Below, in pieces: positions 8,765 to 17,460 of a stretch of 64,000 nt of DNA. The stretch spans positions 1 through 64,000 of the forward strand of contig OX638350.1 in the NCBI GenBank assembly GCA_951813325.1, read 5' to 3'. Position 1 is the stretch's first letter; every line of letters starts with the position of its first letter. This DNA is from an uncultured Acidimicrobiales bacterium. Lineage in GTDB: Bacteria > Actinomycetota > Acidimicrobiia > Acidimicrobiales > Bin134. A program made the translations under genes and the position numbers. Below the pieces are notes generated by a model. That model ran no database searches and had not been told where the DNA came from. It saw nothing but the letters and a program-made list of their open reading frames with translations.

Positions 8765-9058
8765 ATGACTGACACCATGGATGCCCTGTCCGAGCCGCCA
8801 ATCGGACACGTCAAGGTGATTTATCTGGGTCCGGTGGCCCCCCACTGGGACTTCATGTCCGATTTCGGCGATTCGGGGCACATTGAGCAATTCAAGACCC
8901 GAGCCGAGGCCCGCCTGTTGTTGCTTCCCCCCCACGATCCGCAGTTCCGCCGGAACCGAGAGCGGATCAACCGGGACGCCGAGCGGGAGAATCTGCTCAT
9001 TGACTGGGATCTGGGCTACGACCAAGAAGATGAGGAGGGCGAGTCCGACGGGGGGTAG
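8765..9058 (+). CDS. Small conserved-looking protein of unknown function upstream of ppk1
   Basis: A 97-residue soluble protein that I cannot name. It has a hydrophobic start (HVKVIYLGPVAPHWDF), a basic centre (RRNRERINRDAERE) and a strongly acidic C-terminus (YDQEDEEGESDGG). ATG 8765 is chosen because CAGGAGC lies just upstream; a GTG at 8696 would add 23 residues of unconvincing sequence. Only 18 bp separate its stop from ppk1, so co-transcription with the polyphosphate genes is likely. Confidence 0.7.
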   Translation: MTDTMDALSEPPIGHVKVIYLGPVAPHWDFMSDFGDSGHIEQFKTRAEARLLLLPPHDPQFRRNRERINRDAERENLLIDWDLGYDQEDEEGESDGG

Positions 9059-9076
9059 GGGCGACGGTATTGCGGC

Positions 9077-11146
9077 ATGGTTTTGGAGTCCATCGACATA
9101 GGTGCAGAGTCTGGGCGGTTTATCAATCGCGAGCTCTCCTGGTTGGAATTCAACAGCCGCGTGCTGGCCCAAGCCGAAGACCTGTCGGCGCCCCTGCTGG
9201 AACGGGTCAAGTTCTGCGCCATCTGGTGCTCCAATCTGGATGAGTTCTTCCAGGTTCGGGTGGCCGGGCTCAAAGATCAGATAGCCGGCCAATTCACCGG
9301 CACCACTCCCGACGGCCGCACCGCAGCCCAGCAGCTCCATGAAATCCGCATCGAAGTGGACGCCCAGATGGACCGGGCCGCCCGCTGCCTGAGCGGCTTG
9401 AACGTCGAGCTGGCTGATGCCGGCATCGAGATTCTGAATTGGGACGACTTGGACGACGAGGATCGCAAGTTCCTCTCCGGCGAATTCGACGACCGCATCT
9501 ATCCGGTGCTGACTCCTCTGGCAGTAGACCTCGGCCATCCGTTTCCCTACATCTCCAATCTGTCGCTGAGCTTGGGCGTCTTGATGATCGACCCAGCCGA
9601 CGGGCACCAGCGGTTTGCCCGCCTGAAGGTCCCGGCCACCTTCGGCCGTTTCATCCAACTCCCCTATGAACATCGTTTCGTTCCTGTCGAGCAGGTAGTG
9701 GCCGCTCACCTGCCCACTCTGTTCCCAGGGATGCAGATCACCGAGACAGTGGCCTTCCGGGTGACCCGCAACGCCGATTTGGCGGTGGACGAGGGCGAGG
9801 CCCAGGACCTGTTGGCTGCGGTAGAGGTCGAGCTGCGCCGCCGCCGGTTCCGCAGTGTGGTCCGCTTGGAGGTGGAGCACTTGGTGTCCTCGGAGATCCG
9901 CAACCTTCTTATAGACGAACTCGACATCGAACGCGACGACGTCTACGAGGTTGACACCTTGTTGGAACTGTCCAGTTTCCGGGAGCTGTTCTCCCTCGAC
10001 CGCCCCGACCTCAAGAACCCCTCGTGGCAGCCGGTCAATCCCCTGCCGTCGAGCAGCGCACCCGGCGACCAGCCCCTCGATTTGTTCGCCCGCATCCGCG
10101 AGGGCGACATCCTGGTCCATCATCCTTACGACTCCTTCACCGCCACCGTGCAGGAGTTCATCTGGCAGGCGGCCAATGATTCCAAGGTCTTGGCCATCAA
10201 ACTCACGCTTTATCGGACCTCAGGGGACAGCCCGATCGTTCGGTCGCTCATCCGGGCCGCGGAGAGCGGCAAGCAGGTGGCTGTGGTGGTCGAGTTGAAG
10301 GCCCGGTTCGACGAAGAGGCCAATATCGAGTGGGCCCGCCGCTTGGAGCAAGCCGGAGTTCACGTTGCCTATGGGCTGGTGGGCCTCAAGGTCCACGCCA
10401 AGACCTGCCTGGTGGTGCGGGAAGAGGCCGATGGAGTGCGCCGCTACTGTCACATCGGCACCGGCAACTACAACTCCATCACTGCCCGGGTGTACACCGA
10501 TCTGGGTCTGTTCACCGCCGACCCCGAGATCGGAGTCGATCTGACCCAGCTGTTCAACTCCCTCACCGGATACGGCCGAAATATAGAATTTCACCGCTTG
10601 GTGCCCGCACCCCAGAACCTTCGTCCCACGGTGACGGAGCTGATCCGCAACGAGACGGCACGCGGCGCCGAGGGGCGGATTGTCGTCAAGGTTAACAGCT
10701 TGGCCGATTCCGAGATGGTGGAGGCCCTGTACGAAGCCTCTCAGGCCGGAGTGGACATAGATTTGATTGTGAGGGCCATCTGCTGCTTGCGTCCCGGCGT
10801 GCCCGGCATGTCCGACACCATCCGGGTCCGCTCCCTCATCGGGCGGTACTTGGAGCACAGCCGCATCTTCTATTTCGGCAATGGCGAGGGAATCGGCTCA
10901 CCGGCCTACTACATCGGGTCGGCCGACCTCATGCCCCGAAACCTCAACCGCCGGATCGAAGCCCTGGTGGCGGTGGTCGATCCGGACTTGCGCCGCCGGC
11001 TTGACGATGTTTTGGAGATCAATCTCAAAGACGACACGCTGGCATGGGATCTGCTGCCCGACGGCACCTGGCAACGGGTCCCCAAGAGCACGGCATTCGA
11101 GGCCCATACCGCTTTCGAGCGATTGGCCACGGCGGCGATTGCCTAG
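9077..11146 (+). CDS. ppk1: Polyphosphate kinase 1
   Basis: A 689-residue Ppk1, the usual family length. The N-terminal domain begins FINRELSWLEFNSRVL and continues WCSNLDEFFQVRVAGL. The phospholipase-D-like catalytic half has the conserved His in GLKVHAKTCLVVRE and a second His in RYCHIGTGNYN, then YYIGSADLMPRNLNRR. It reversibly polymerises the gamma phosphate of ATP into polyphosphate. Position next to a NUDIX gene and just upstream of the pst operon links it to phosphate storage. No PHO box was seen in its short upstream gap. Confidence 0.97.
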   Translation: MVLESIDIGAESGRFINRELSWLEFNSRVLAQAEDLSAPLLERVKFCAIWCSNLDEFFQVRVAGLKDQIAGQFTGTTPDGRTAAQQLHEIRIEVDAQMDRAARCLSGLNVELADAGIEILNWDDLDDEDRKFLSGEFDDRIYPVLTPLAVDLGHPFPYISNLSLSLGVLMIDPADGHQRFARLKVPATFGRFIQLPYEHRFVPVEQVVAAHLPTLFPGMQITETVAFRVTRNADLAVDEGEAQDLLAAVEVELRRRRFRSVVRLEVEHLVSSEIRNLLIDELDIERDDVYEVDTLLELSSFRELFSLDRPDLKNPSWQPVNPLPSSSAPGDQPLDLFARIREGDILVHHPYDSFTATVQEFIWQAANDSKVLAIKLTLYRTSGDSPIVRSLIRAAESGKQVAVVVELKARFDEEANIEWARRLEQAGVHVAYGLVGLKVHAKTCLVVREEADGVRRYCHIGTGNYNSITARVYTDLGLFTADPEIGVDLTQLFNSLTGYGRNIEFHRLVPAPQNLRPTVTELIRNETARGAEGRIVVKVNSLADSEMVEALYEASQAGVDIDLIVRAICCLRPGVPGMSDTIRVRSLIGRYLEHSRIFYFGNGEGIGSPAYYIGSADLMPRNLNRRIEALVAVVDPDLRRRLDDVLEINLKDDTLAWDLLPDGTWQRVPKSTAFEAHTAFERLATAAIA

Positions 11147-11214
11147 GCTTTCCATGCTGGCAGTTCGCCGGGTATCCGCGTTTTCGGCGGGCTCAAGCTC
11201 TACCGTTTGTCTTG

Positions 11215-11643
11215 GTGCACTTCGGAACAGTGGCAGTCATACTCGGCGGCGGCGGGCTCATCACCCGCCACAACGACGGCGAATTGGAAGTTCTGATGGT
11301 TCATCGGCCCAAGCACTTCGACTGGTCGTTGCCGGCCGGCAAGCTTGATCCGGGGGAGACCCTGGCCGAGTGCGCGCTGCGCGAGGTGTACGAAGAAACC
11401 GGCTATGAGTGCGAGCTGGGCCGCGAGCTGGGCATGGTGGACTACCTGGATCGGCGAGGACGGCCCCGCCAGGTCCACTACTGGGAGATGGATGCTGTTG
11501 CCGGCGGCTTTACCCCCAATCTGGAAGTAGACGCCATTGCGTGGGTGCCGCTGCTTGAGTCCTTGAGCTACTTCACCAACGAACGCGACCTCCAGATGGT
11601 GAGCGCGTTCTTGGCCTTGGTGGGCGACAGCGTGCTGGCCTGA
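11215..11643 (+). CDS. NUDIX hydrolase, MutT1-like N-terminal domain only
   Basis: About 142 residues. The NUDIX box is complete: GKLDPGE, then REVYEETGY. Flanking sequence (VLMVHRPKHFDWSLPAGK, VHYWEMDAVAG, EVDAIAWVPL) resembles mycobacterial MutT1, which is also encoded beside ppk1. MutT1 proteins carry an additional C-terminal histidine-phosphatase domain; that domain is absent here. Likely substrates are oxidised nucleotides or diadenosine polyphosphates (inference). The start is GTG 11215 or TTG 11212; the frame remains open upstream into ppk1. Confidence 0.85.
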   Translation: MHFGTVAVILGGGGLITRHNDGELEVLMVHRPKHFDWSLPAGKLDPGETLAECALREVYEETGYECELGRELGMVDYLDRRGRPRQVHYWEMDAVAGGFTPNLEVDAIAWVPLLESLSYFTNERDLQMVSAFLALVGDSVLA

Positions 11644-11671
11644 TAGCGGCCGCTCCAAAGCTTCCTTACCC

Positions 11672-11693
11672 GTTCACCTTCCGTTCAGACAGT
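11672..11693 (+). promoter_or_regulatory. PHO box upstream of pstS
   Basis: Two direct units, GTTCACCTTCC followed by GTTCAGACAGT, lie in phase with an 11-nt period (11672 and 11683). This matches the actinobacterial PhoP/RegX3 PHO box. It lies 88-109 bp upstream of the pstS start in the only sizeable gap of the island, so RegX3, encoded six genes downstream, probably activates the operon when phosphate is low. Confidence 0.72.
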
Positions 11694-11780
11694 CGCGGCA
11701 GGGTGGAAACCCGCCCCTCCTACTTTTTGGCTGTTCCATTGCGCTGATCGGTGTGTTCGGCGTGCAGTCAAGGAGGACAT

Positions 11781-13763
11781 GTGAAGCTACGGAAACTGCT
11801 CGTTCTGATTATCGGGCTAATTGCAACGTTTGCGCTTGTCGCGGCTGCATGCGGCAATGACGACGATGGGGATGCCACCCCAGACACGGCGGGACAGGCC
11901 GACGCTGGTGACACCGGGGACACTGGTGATGACGGTGGCCAGCAGGCTGCTGCCCAGGAGGCTCCTGCGGGGAGCGTCTCTGGTTCGGTGACGATTTCGG
12001 GTTCTTCGACGGTGGAGCCGATTTCGGTGCGGGTGGCCGAGTTGTTCGAGGATGTTCAGCCGGATGTGTCGGTGACGGTTGACGGTCCGGGTACCGGTGA
12101 TGGTTTCAAGTTGTTCTGCGAGGGCGAGACAGATATCTCCGATGCCTCCCGTCAGATCAAGTCTTCTGAAGCCGAGGTTTGCGCCGAGAACGGTATCGAG
12201 TTTGTAGAGCTGCGGGTGGCCATCGACGGGATTGCGGTGATGACCGGCGAGGGCAACCCGTTGGAGTGTGTGACCTTCAATGACGTCTATGGTCTGGTCG
12301 GCCCGGAGTCGACTGGCTTCGGCTCTTGGTCGGACGCCGGGTCGCTTGGTCTTGCGACTTCGGATCTGCCGGATGTCGATTTGGATGTCTACGGTCCTGG
12401 TGAGGAGTCGGGAACGTTCGACAGCTTTATCGAGATCGTGCTGGAGGACATCGCCGACGAGCGGGGCCAAGACGCCATCACCCGTCCCGACTACAACGCC
12501 AACGCCGACGACAACGTGATCATCCAGGGCATTCAGTCCAGCGACACCAGCTTCGGCTGGGTCGGGTTCGCCTTCGCCGTCCACGCCTCGGGTGTGAAGC
12601 TGCTGGATGTGGACGGCGGCGGCGGCTGCGTGAGCGCCAATGCTGACACCATCGCCTCCGGTGAGTATCCGGTGTCCCGGTCGCTGTACATCTACGTCAA
12701 CAAGGCCAAAGCCGACGCCAATCCCGCCCTGGTCGCCTATGTGGACTACTACATGAGCGACGACGGCCTCGGCACCGCCGTCAGCGAGGTCGGATACGTG
12801 AACCTCACCGACGAGGCCAAGGGCGCCACCCGGGCAAATTGGGCAAGCCGACAGGCTGCTGCCCAGGAGGCTCCTGCGGGGAGCGTCTCTGGTTCGGTGA
12901 CGATTTCGGGTTCTTCGACGGTGGAGCCGATTTCGGTGCGGGTGGCCGAGTTGTTCGAGGATGTTCAGCCGGATGTGTCGGTGACGGTTGACGGTCCGGG
13001 TACCGGTGATGGTTTCAAGTTGTTCTGCGAGGGCGAGACAGATATCTCCGATGCCTCCCGTCAGATCAAGTCTTCTGAAGCCGAGGTTTGCGCCGAGAAC
13101 GGTATCGAGTTTGTAGAGCTGCGGGTGGCCATCGACGGGATTGCGGTGATGACCGGCGAGGGCAACCCGTTGGAGTGTGTGACCTTCAATGACGTCTATG
13201 GTCTGGTCGGCCCGGAGTCGACTGGCTTCGGCTCTTGGTCGGACGCCGGGTCGCTTGGTCTTGCGACTTCGGGTCTGCCGGATGTCGATTTGGATGTCTA
13301 CGGTCCTGGTGAGGAGTCGGGAACGTTCGACAGCTTTATCGAGATCGTGCTGGAGGACATCGCCGACGAGCGGGGCCAAGACGCCATCACCCGTCCCGAC
13401 TACAACGCCAACGCCGACGACAACGTGATCATCCAGGGCATTCAGTCCAGCGACACCAGCTTCGGCTGGGTCGGGTTCGCCTTCGCCGTCCACGCCTCGG
13501 GTGTGAAGCTGCTGGATGTGGACGGCGGCGGCGGCTGCGTGAGCGCCAATGCTGACACCATCGCCTCCGGTGAGTATCCGGTGTCCCGGTCGCTGTACAT
13601 CTACGTCAACAAGGCCAAAGCCGACGCCAATCCCGCCCTGGTCGCCTATGTGGACTACTACATGAGCGACGACGGCCTCGGCACCGCCGTCAGCGAGGTC
13701 GGATACGTGAACCTCACCGACGATGCCAAGGGCGCCACCCGGGCCAACTGGGCAGGCCGATAG
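11781..13763 (+). CDS. pstS: Phosphate-binding lipoprotein PstS with tandemly duplicated domain
   Basis: A 660-residue lipoprotein, twice the usual PstS length. The signal peptide ends in a lipobox with Cys24 (VAAACGN), then an acidic/Gly-rich linker. Two almost identical phosphate-binding domains follow, each starting QAAAQEAPAGSVSGSVTISG and containing GSSTVEPIS, a PGTGDGFKLFCEGETDISDA segment and GPGEESGTF. Each repeat unit is 303 codons (909 bp); they differ at about five bases. GTG 11781 is preceded by AAGGAGG. It delivers phosphate to the PstCA permease encoded next. The first half of each repeat uses many T/G-ending codons while the second half is strongly C/G-ending, which suggests mosaic origin. 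Confidence 0.93.
   Translation: MKLRKLLVLIIGLIATFALVAAACGNDDDGDATPDTAGQADAGDTGDTGDDGGQQAAAQEAPAGSVSGSVTISGSSTVEPISVRVAELFEDVQPDVSVTVDGPGTGDGFKLFCEGETDISDASRQIKSSEAEVCAENGIEFVELRVAIDGIAVMTGEGNPLECVTFNDVYGLVGPESTGFGSWSDAGSLGLATSDLPDVDLDVYGPGEESGTFDSFIEIVLEDIADERGQDAITRPDYNANADDNVIIQGIQSSDTSFGWVGFAFAVHASGVKLLDVDGGGGCVSANADTIASGEYPVSRSLYIYVNKAKADANPALVAYVDYYMSDDGLGTAVSEVGYVNLTDEAKGATRANWASRQAAAQEAPAGSVSGSVTISGSSTVEPISVRVAELFEDVQPDVSVTVDGPGTGDGFKLFCEGETDISDASRQIKSSEAEVCAENGIEFVELRVAIDGIAVMTGEGNPLECVTFNDVYGLVGPESTGFGSWSDAGSLGLATSGLPDVDLDVYGPGEESGTFDSFIEIVLEDIADERGQDAITRPDYNANADDNVIIQGIQSSDTSFGWVGFAFAVHASGVKLLDVDGGGGCVSANADTIASGEYPVSRSLYIYVNKAKADANPALVAYVDYYMSDDGLGTAVSEVGYVNLTDDAKGATRANWAGR
11943..12851 (+). 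repeat. 909-bp intragenic tandem repeat of pstS, copy 1
   Basis: First copy of an in-frame direct repeat beginning CAGGCTGCTGCCCAGGAGG. It is identical to the second copy by eye except for an A/G difference at the Asp/Gly codon near 12363, a G/T change in GACGAGGCC, and three changes in the last 25 bases. Confidence 0.95.
12852..13760 (+). repeat. 909-bp intragenic tandem repeat of pstS, copy 2
   Basis: Second copy, directly abutting the first with no spacer and running to the pstS stop codon. Encoded differences from copy 1 are Asp to Gly (ATSDLPD to ATSGLPD), Glu to Asp (TDEAKG to TDDAKG) and Ser to Gly near the end. Confidence 0.95.
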
Positions 13764-13819
13764 GCCGGATTTGGGACTGCGATTGGATACCTAGCAACGA
13801 TGCCGATGGCCAGTAGCGT

Positions 13820-14770
13820 GTGGTCGTGAGCGACACCCGGGTCAATCCTGCCGGGGGGTTGACCGTCCAGTCATTGAAGGCCAACCCCCGGCAGGCTCGC
13901 AAGGAGCGGCTCATCCGAGACTGCCTCGGGGGCACCGCACTGGTATCGGTGCTGATCTCCGGGCTGATCATCTGGTCGCTGTTCTCGGAAGCCTGGACGT
14001 TCATGGTCGAGGTGGACTGGGGCTCGGTGTGGGACATCGGCTGGTTCCCCCGCCGGGGCATCTACGACATCAAGACGCTGATCGTGGCCAGCTTGATCGT
14101 GACGGGCATCGCCATGATCGTGGCCGGCCCGCTAGGCCTAGGCGCCGCCATCTACTTGTCGGAGTACGCCCGACCTGGAGTCCGCCGAACCCTCAAGCCC
14201 ATCTTGGAGATCCTGGCGGGCATTCCCAGCGTGGTTCTCGGCTTCTTCGCTCTGGAGTGGATCGCCCCCAACGTGGTCAAGACCCTTTTCGGCGGACCGG
14301 CGGCCGGCTCGCTGCTGGCTGCCGGCATCGGCGTGGGGGTGCTCGTGGTTCCACTGGTGGCGTCCATCTCCGAGGACGCCATGAAGGCGGTGCCCATGTC
14401 GCTGCGGGAGGCTTCCTCCGGGCTGGGGGCCCGCAAGATCACCACCACCATCCGAGTAGTGCTGCCCGCCGCTGTCTCGGGGTTGATGGCGGCGTTCATC
14501 GTGGCCGTTTCCCGGGCTTTGGGCGAGACCATGGTGGTGTTCATGGCCGGGGGCGCCGCCCAAACCGCCGTCTACACCCATGACCCTCTGGAAGGCAGCC
14601 TCCCCCTGACTGCGGGGATGACCTCACTGGCCCGGGGCACCGACAGCGTGGTGGGTGAGGGCCTCACCTTCCAGAGCCTGTTCTTCGTGGGCTTGATGCT
14701 GTTCGTGGTGACCTTCGCCTTGAACGTGGTGGCCGACCGCTTCGTCCACCGGGTGAGAGAGCAGTACTGA
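13820..14770 (+). CDS. pstC: Phosphate ABC transporter permease PstC
   Basis: A 316-residue integral membrane protein with about six helices. It has the binding-protein-dependent permease features IYDIKTLIVASLIVTGIAM, LGAAIYLSEYA, the GIPSVVLGFFAL segment and an EAA loop (SLREASSGLGARKITT). It forms the inner-membrane channel with PstA. Start is GTG 13820 or GTG 13826. The stop codon overlaps the pstA ATG (TGATG), which indicates translational coupling. Confidence 0.95.
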   Translation: MVVSDTRVNPAGGLTVQSLKANPRQARKERLIRDCLGGTALVSVLISGLIIWSLFSEAWTFMVEVDWGSVWDIGWFPRRGIYDIKTLIVASLIVTGIAMIVAGPLGLGAAIYLSEYARPGVRRTLKPILEILAGIPSVVLGFFALEWIAPNVVKTLFGGPAAGSLLAAGIGVGVLVVPLVASISEDAMKAVPMSLREASSGLGARKITTTIRVVLPAAVSGLMAAFIVAVSRALGETMVVFMAGGAAQTAVYTHDPLEGSLPLTAGMTSLARGTDSVVGEGLTFQSLFFVGLMLFVVTFALNVVADRFVHRVREQY

Positions 14771-15726
14771 TGGCCAAGGCCAGGCTGATCGGCGATCGCA
14801 CCAACAAGATGATGGTGCAGGCCATGGAGCGTCGGGCTACCGACGTGCGGGGCCGGGTGTTCCAGATCACCCTGCTGGTCACCCTGCTGATCTCGCTGTT
14901 CATCCTTGGCGTTTTGATCGTGGACGTGGTGGTTGACGCCTGGGGAGTGCTTACCGGACGACCGAGCGGCTTCTTGACCGGCACGATGCGCTCCCTCTCC
15001 GGCGATCCCAAGCTCGGCGTGCAGCAAGCCCTGGTGGGCACGTTCTGGATCGCGGTGTTCGTGGCGGTCTTGGCCTTTCCCATCGGCATCGGAGCGGCCA
15101 TCTGGTTGGAGGAATATGCACTCAAGAACCGGTTCACCCGGTTCATCGAACTGAACATCCGCAACCTGGCCGGGGTTCCCTCGATTGTGTACGGCCTGCT
15201 CGGTTTGTTCCTGTTCGTGAAGAGCCTGGGTGGTCTCACCGGTGGCAAGTCCATAGCCTCGGCAGGCATCACCCTGGCCATTCTGGTGCTGCCCATAGTG
15301 ATCATCACCACCCAAGAGGCCATCCGAGCCGTTCCCCAAGGGCTGAAAGAGGGGGCCTACGGCGTGGGGGCCACCAAGTGGACCATGATCCGCAGCCAGG
15401 TGCTGCCCTATGCCGCGCCCGGCATCTTCACCGGGACGCTGCTGTCGATGTCTCGAGGTATCGGCGAGGCCGCACCGCTGCTTCTGGTGGGAGCGGTCTC
15501 CGGCCGACTAGGAAGCAATCCGGGCTTTTTCGACTTCAGTGCCATTAACGCTGAGGCCTTTATGGCCATGCCGGTGATCATCGTGGAATGGGTGCAGAAC
15601 TCGGGGCGCGATCCGGGCTTTGCCGAGGCCGCGGCGGCCGCCATTGTGGTGCTGCTGGTATTCGTTATCCTGATGAACGCAGCGGCCATCTTCTTGAGGA
15701 ACCACTTCGAGAAGAAGAGAGGGTGA
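14770..15726 (+). CDS. pstA: Phosphate ABC transporter permease PstA
   Basis: A 318-residue membrane protein. Diagnostic segments are FPIGIGAAIWLEEYA, the NLAGVPSIVYGLLGLFLF motif, a periplasmic loop around LTGGKSIA and an EAA loop (QGLKEGAYGVGATKWTM). The N-terminal 40 residues are basic and cytoplasmic. It pairs with PstC and is energised by PstB; the three genes are contiguous. Confidence 0.95.
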   Translation: MAKARLIGDRTNKMMVQAMERRATDVRGRVFQITLLVTLLISLFILGVLIVDVVVDAWGVLTGRPSGFLTGTMRSLSGDPKLGVQQALVGTFWIAVFVAVLAFPIGIGAAIWLEEYALKNRFTRFIELNIRNLAGVPSIVYGLLGLFLFVKSLGGLTGGKSIASAGITLAILVLPIVIITTQEAIRAVPQGLKEGAYGVGATKWTMIRSQVLPYAAPGIFTGTLLSMSRGIGEAAPLLLVGAVSGRLGSNPGFFDFSAINAEAFMAMPVIIVEWVQNSGRDPGFAEAAAAAIVVLLVFVILMNAAAIFLRNHFEKKRG

Positions 15727-15729
15727 CTG

Positions 15730-16638
15730 GTGGAAGCAGTCTCTGAGAGCATAAGGACTGATCTGATGGAGCAAGCAGAACCGGAAGCCTCTCCTCGCCT
15801 CGGTCTTGACATCGACCGAAAGATGCAAGCTGCCGTCCCCAACAGCACTGGCGACACAGTGTTCGAAGTGGAAGACCTGAACGTGTACTACGGCGACTTC
15901 CGGGCTGTCCAAGAAGCCACTTTCACGGTGTACGAGCACGAGATCACTGCCATGATCGGCCCCTCGGGCTGCGGAAAAACCACGGTTCTGCGGTGCTTCA
16001 ATCGGATGAACGACCTCATCCCCATCGCCCGAGTGGAGGGTCGCCTGGACTTCCGCGAAGTCCCCATATACGACCCCCGAGTGGATCCGGTTGAGGTTCG
16101 CCGCCGCATCGGCATGGTGTTCCAAAAGCCCAACCCGTTCCCCAAGTCGATCTACGACAACATCGCATTCGGCCCCCGGGTGTGTGGAATGGCCAAAAAG
16201 AAGAGCGAATTGGACGGCATCGTCGAGCAGTCGCTGAACCGGGCCGCCCTGTGGGATGAGGTGAAGGACCGGTTGAAAGACTCTGCTTTGGGACTCTCGG
16301 GTGGCCAGCAGCAGCGCCTGTGCATCGCCCGGGCGATCGCGGTCGATCCCGATGTGCTCTTGATGGACGAGCCGTGCTCGGCCCTCGATCCCATCGCCAC
16401 CGCCCGCATTGAAGATCTGATGCAGGAGATCAAGAACGACTACACCATCGTGATCGTCACCCACAACATGCAGCAGGCCGCCCGCATCAGCAACCGCACC
16501 GCGTTCTTCACCGCCCAGCTCGACTCCACCACCGACCAGCGGTGCGGACTGTTGGTGGAATATGACCGCACTGAGACCATCTTCTCGAACCCCTCTGACG
16601 AGCGGACCGAGAACTACGTCACCGGACGGTTCGGCTGA
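15730..16638 (+). CDS. pstB: Phosphate ABC transporter ATP-binding protein PstB
   Basis: A 302-residue ABC ATPase. Walker A is GPSGCGKTT, the Q-loop lies in [10 protein letters not shown], the signature is LSGGQQQR, Walker B is [13 protein letters not shown] and the switch His is in [19 protein letters not shown] is diagnostic for PstB. The protein is about 40 residues longer than typical PstB at the N-terminus. If the GTG at 15730 is not used, ATG 15766 (MEQAEPEAS) would give a shorter product. Confidence 0.96.
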   Translation: MEAVSESIRTDLMEQAEPEASPRLGLDIDRKMQAAVPNSTGDTVFEVEDLNVYYGDFRAVQEATFTVYEHEITAMIGPSGCGKTTVLRCFNRMNDLIPIARVEGRLDFREVPIYDPRVDPVEVRRRIGMVFQKPNPFPKSIYDNIAFGPRVCGMAKKKSELDGIVEQSLNRAALWDEVKDRLKDSALGLSGGQQQRLCIARAIAVDPDVLLMDEPCSALDPIATARIEDLMQEIKNDYTIVIVTHNMQQAARISNRTAFFTAQLDSTTDQRCGLLVEYDRTETIFSNPSDERTENYVTGRFG

Positions 16639-16658
16639 GCACCGGTCCGGAGCCCGGG

Positions 16659-17414
16659 GTGGGGGAACTGCGCAAGTCCTTCCACGAGGAACTGGACGAG
16701 ATCCAATCGGGGATCGTCCGGATGGCCGCGCTTGTCACCGAGGCCGTCCCCCGGGCTACCGAGGCGCTGCTGGAGTCCAACCTGGAGCTGGCCCAGCAGC
16801 TCATAACCGCCGACGACGAACTCGATGATCTGTCGGTGTACCTCGAGGAGCGCTGCCATCACGTGCTGGCCCTCCAAGCCCCCATGGCCAGTGACCTGCG
16901 GGCTCTCAGCAGCGCCCTCCGGCTGAACGCCGAGTTGGAGAGGTCGGGCGATTTGGCCGTCAACATCGCCAAGGCCACCCGGCGCATCTATGGCACCCGC
17001 TACGACGCCACCCTCCGGGGCCTGCTGGTGAGAATGAGCGAGGAAGCCTGTCGGCTGATGCGTCTGGCCATCGACTCCTACGTGGACGGGAACGCGGGGC
17101 TGGCCGCCGCCCTCGACGATATCGACGACCAGCTCGACGGCTTGAACCGCGACTGTGTACAGGCCGTGTTCCAAGCCCACAACGACGGCGCCATCGACCT
17201 TCAAGCCGCGGTGCAGCTCTGCTTGATCAGCCGGTACTACGAGCGCATCGGCGACCATGCGGTGAATATCGGGGAACGGGTGGTGTATATGGTGACGGGA
17301 TGGCTTCCCGAACACACCGGGTCGGCCCGATTGAAGATTCGAGAGCAGTACCACCTCGACGAAACCGGCGAAGGCACCGACAAAGAGACCGACGTAGAGA
17401 CCGACGAGGAGTGA
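16659..17414 (+). CDS. phoU: Phosphate signalling protein PhoU
   Basis: A 251-residue all-helical protein with two PhoU repeats. Metal-binding-like motifs are LNAELERSGDLAVNIAK in repeat one and SRYYERIGDHAVNIGERV in repeat two. It normally links PstB to the histidine kinase and keeps the Pho response off when phosphate is plentiful. The C-terminus is unusually acidic and Thr-rich (GEGTDKETDVETDEE). Start GTG 16659 is 20 bp after pstB. Confidence 0.95.
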   Translation: MGELRKSFHEELDEIQSGIVRMAALVTEAVPRATEALLESNLELAQQLITADDELDDLSVYLEERCHHVLALQAPMASDLRALSSALRLNAELERSGDLAVNIAKATRRIYGTRYDATLRGLLVRMSEEACRLMRLAIDSYVDGNAGLAAALDDIDDQLDGLNRDCVQAVFQAHNDGAIDLQAAVQLCLISRYYERIGDHAVNIGERVVYMVTGWLPEHTGSARLKIREQYHLDETGEGTDKETDVETDEE

Positions 17415-17460
17415 GCATGGTGTCACGGGTCGCCTCTAGACCACGGCAAGGGGTGTTCGG

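Noticed and set aside
11817..13493. A 558-codon open frame on the minus strand opposite pstS.
   Set aside because: It mirrors the pstS repeats, has no recognisable domain and lies wholly antisense to a clear gene.
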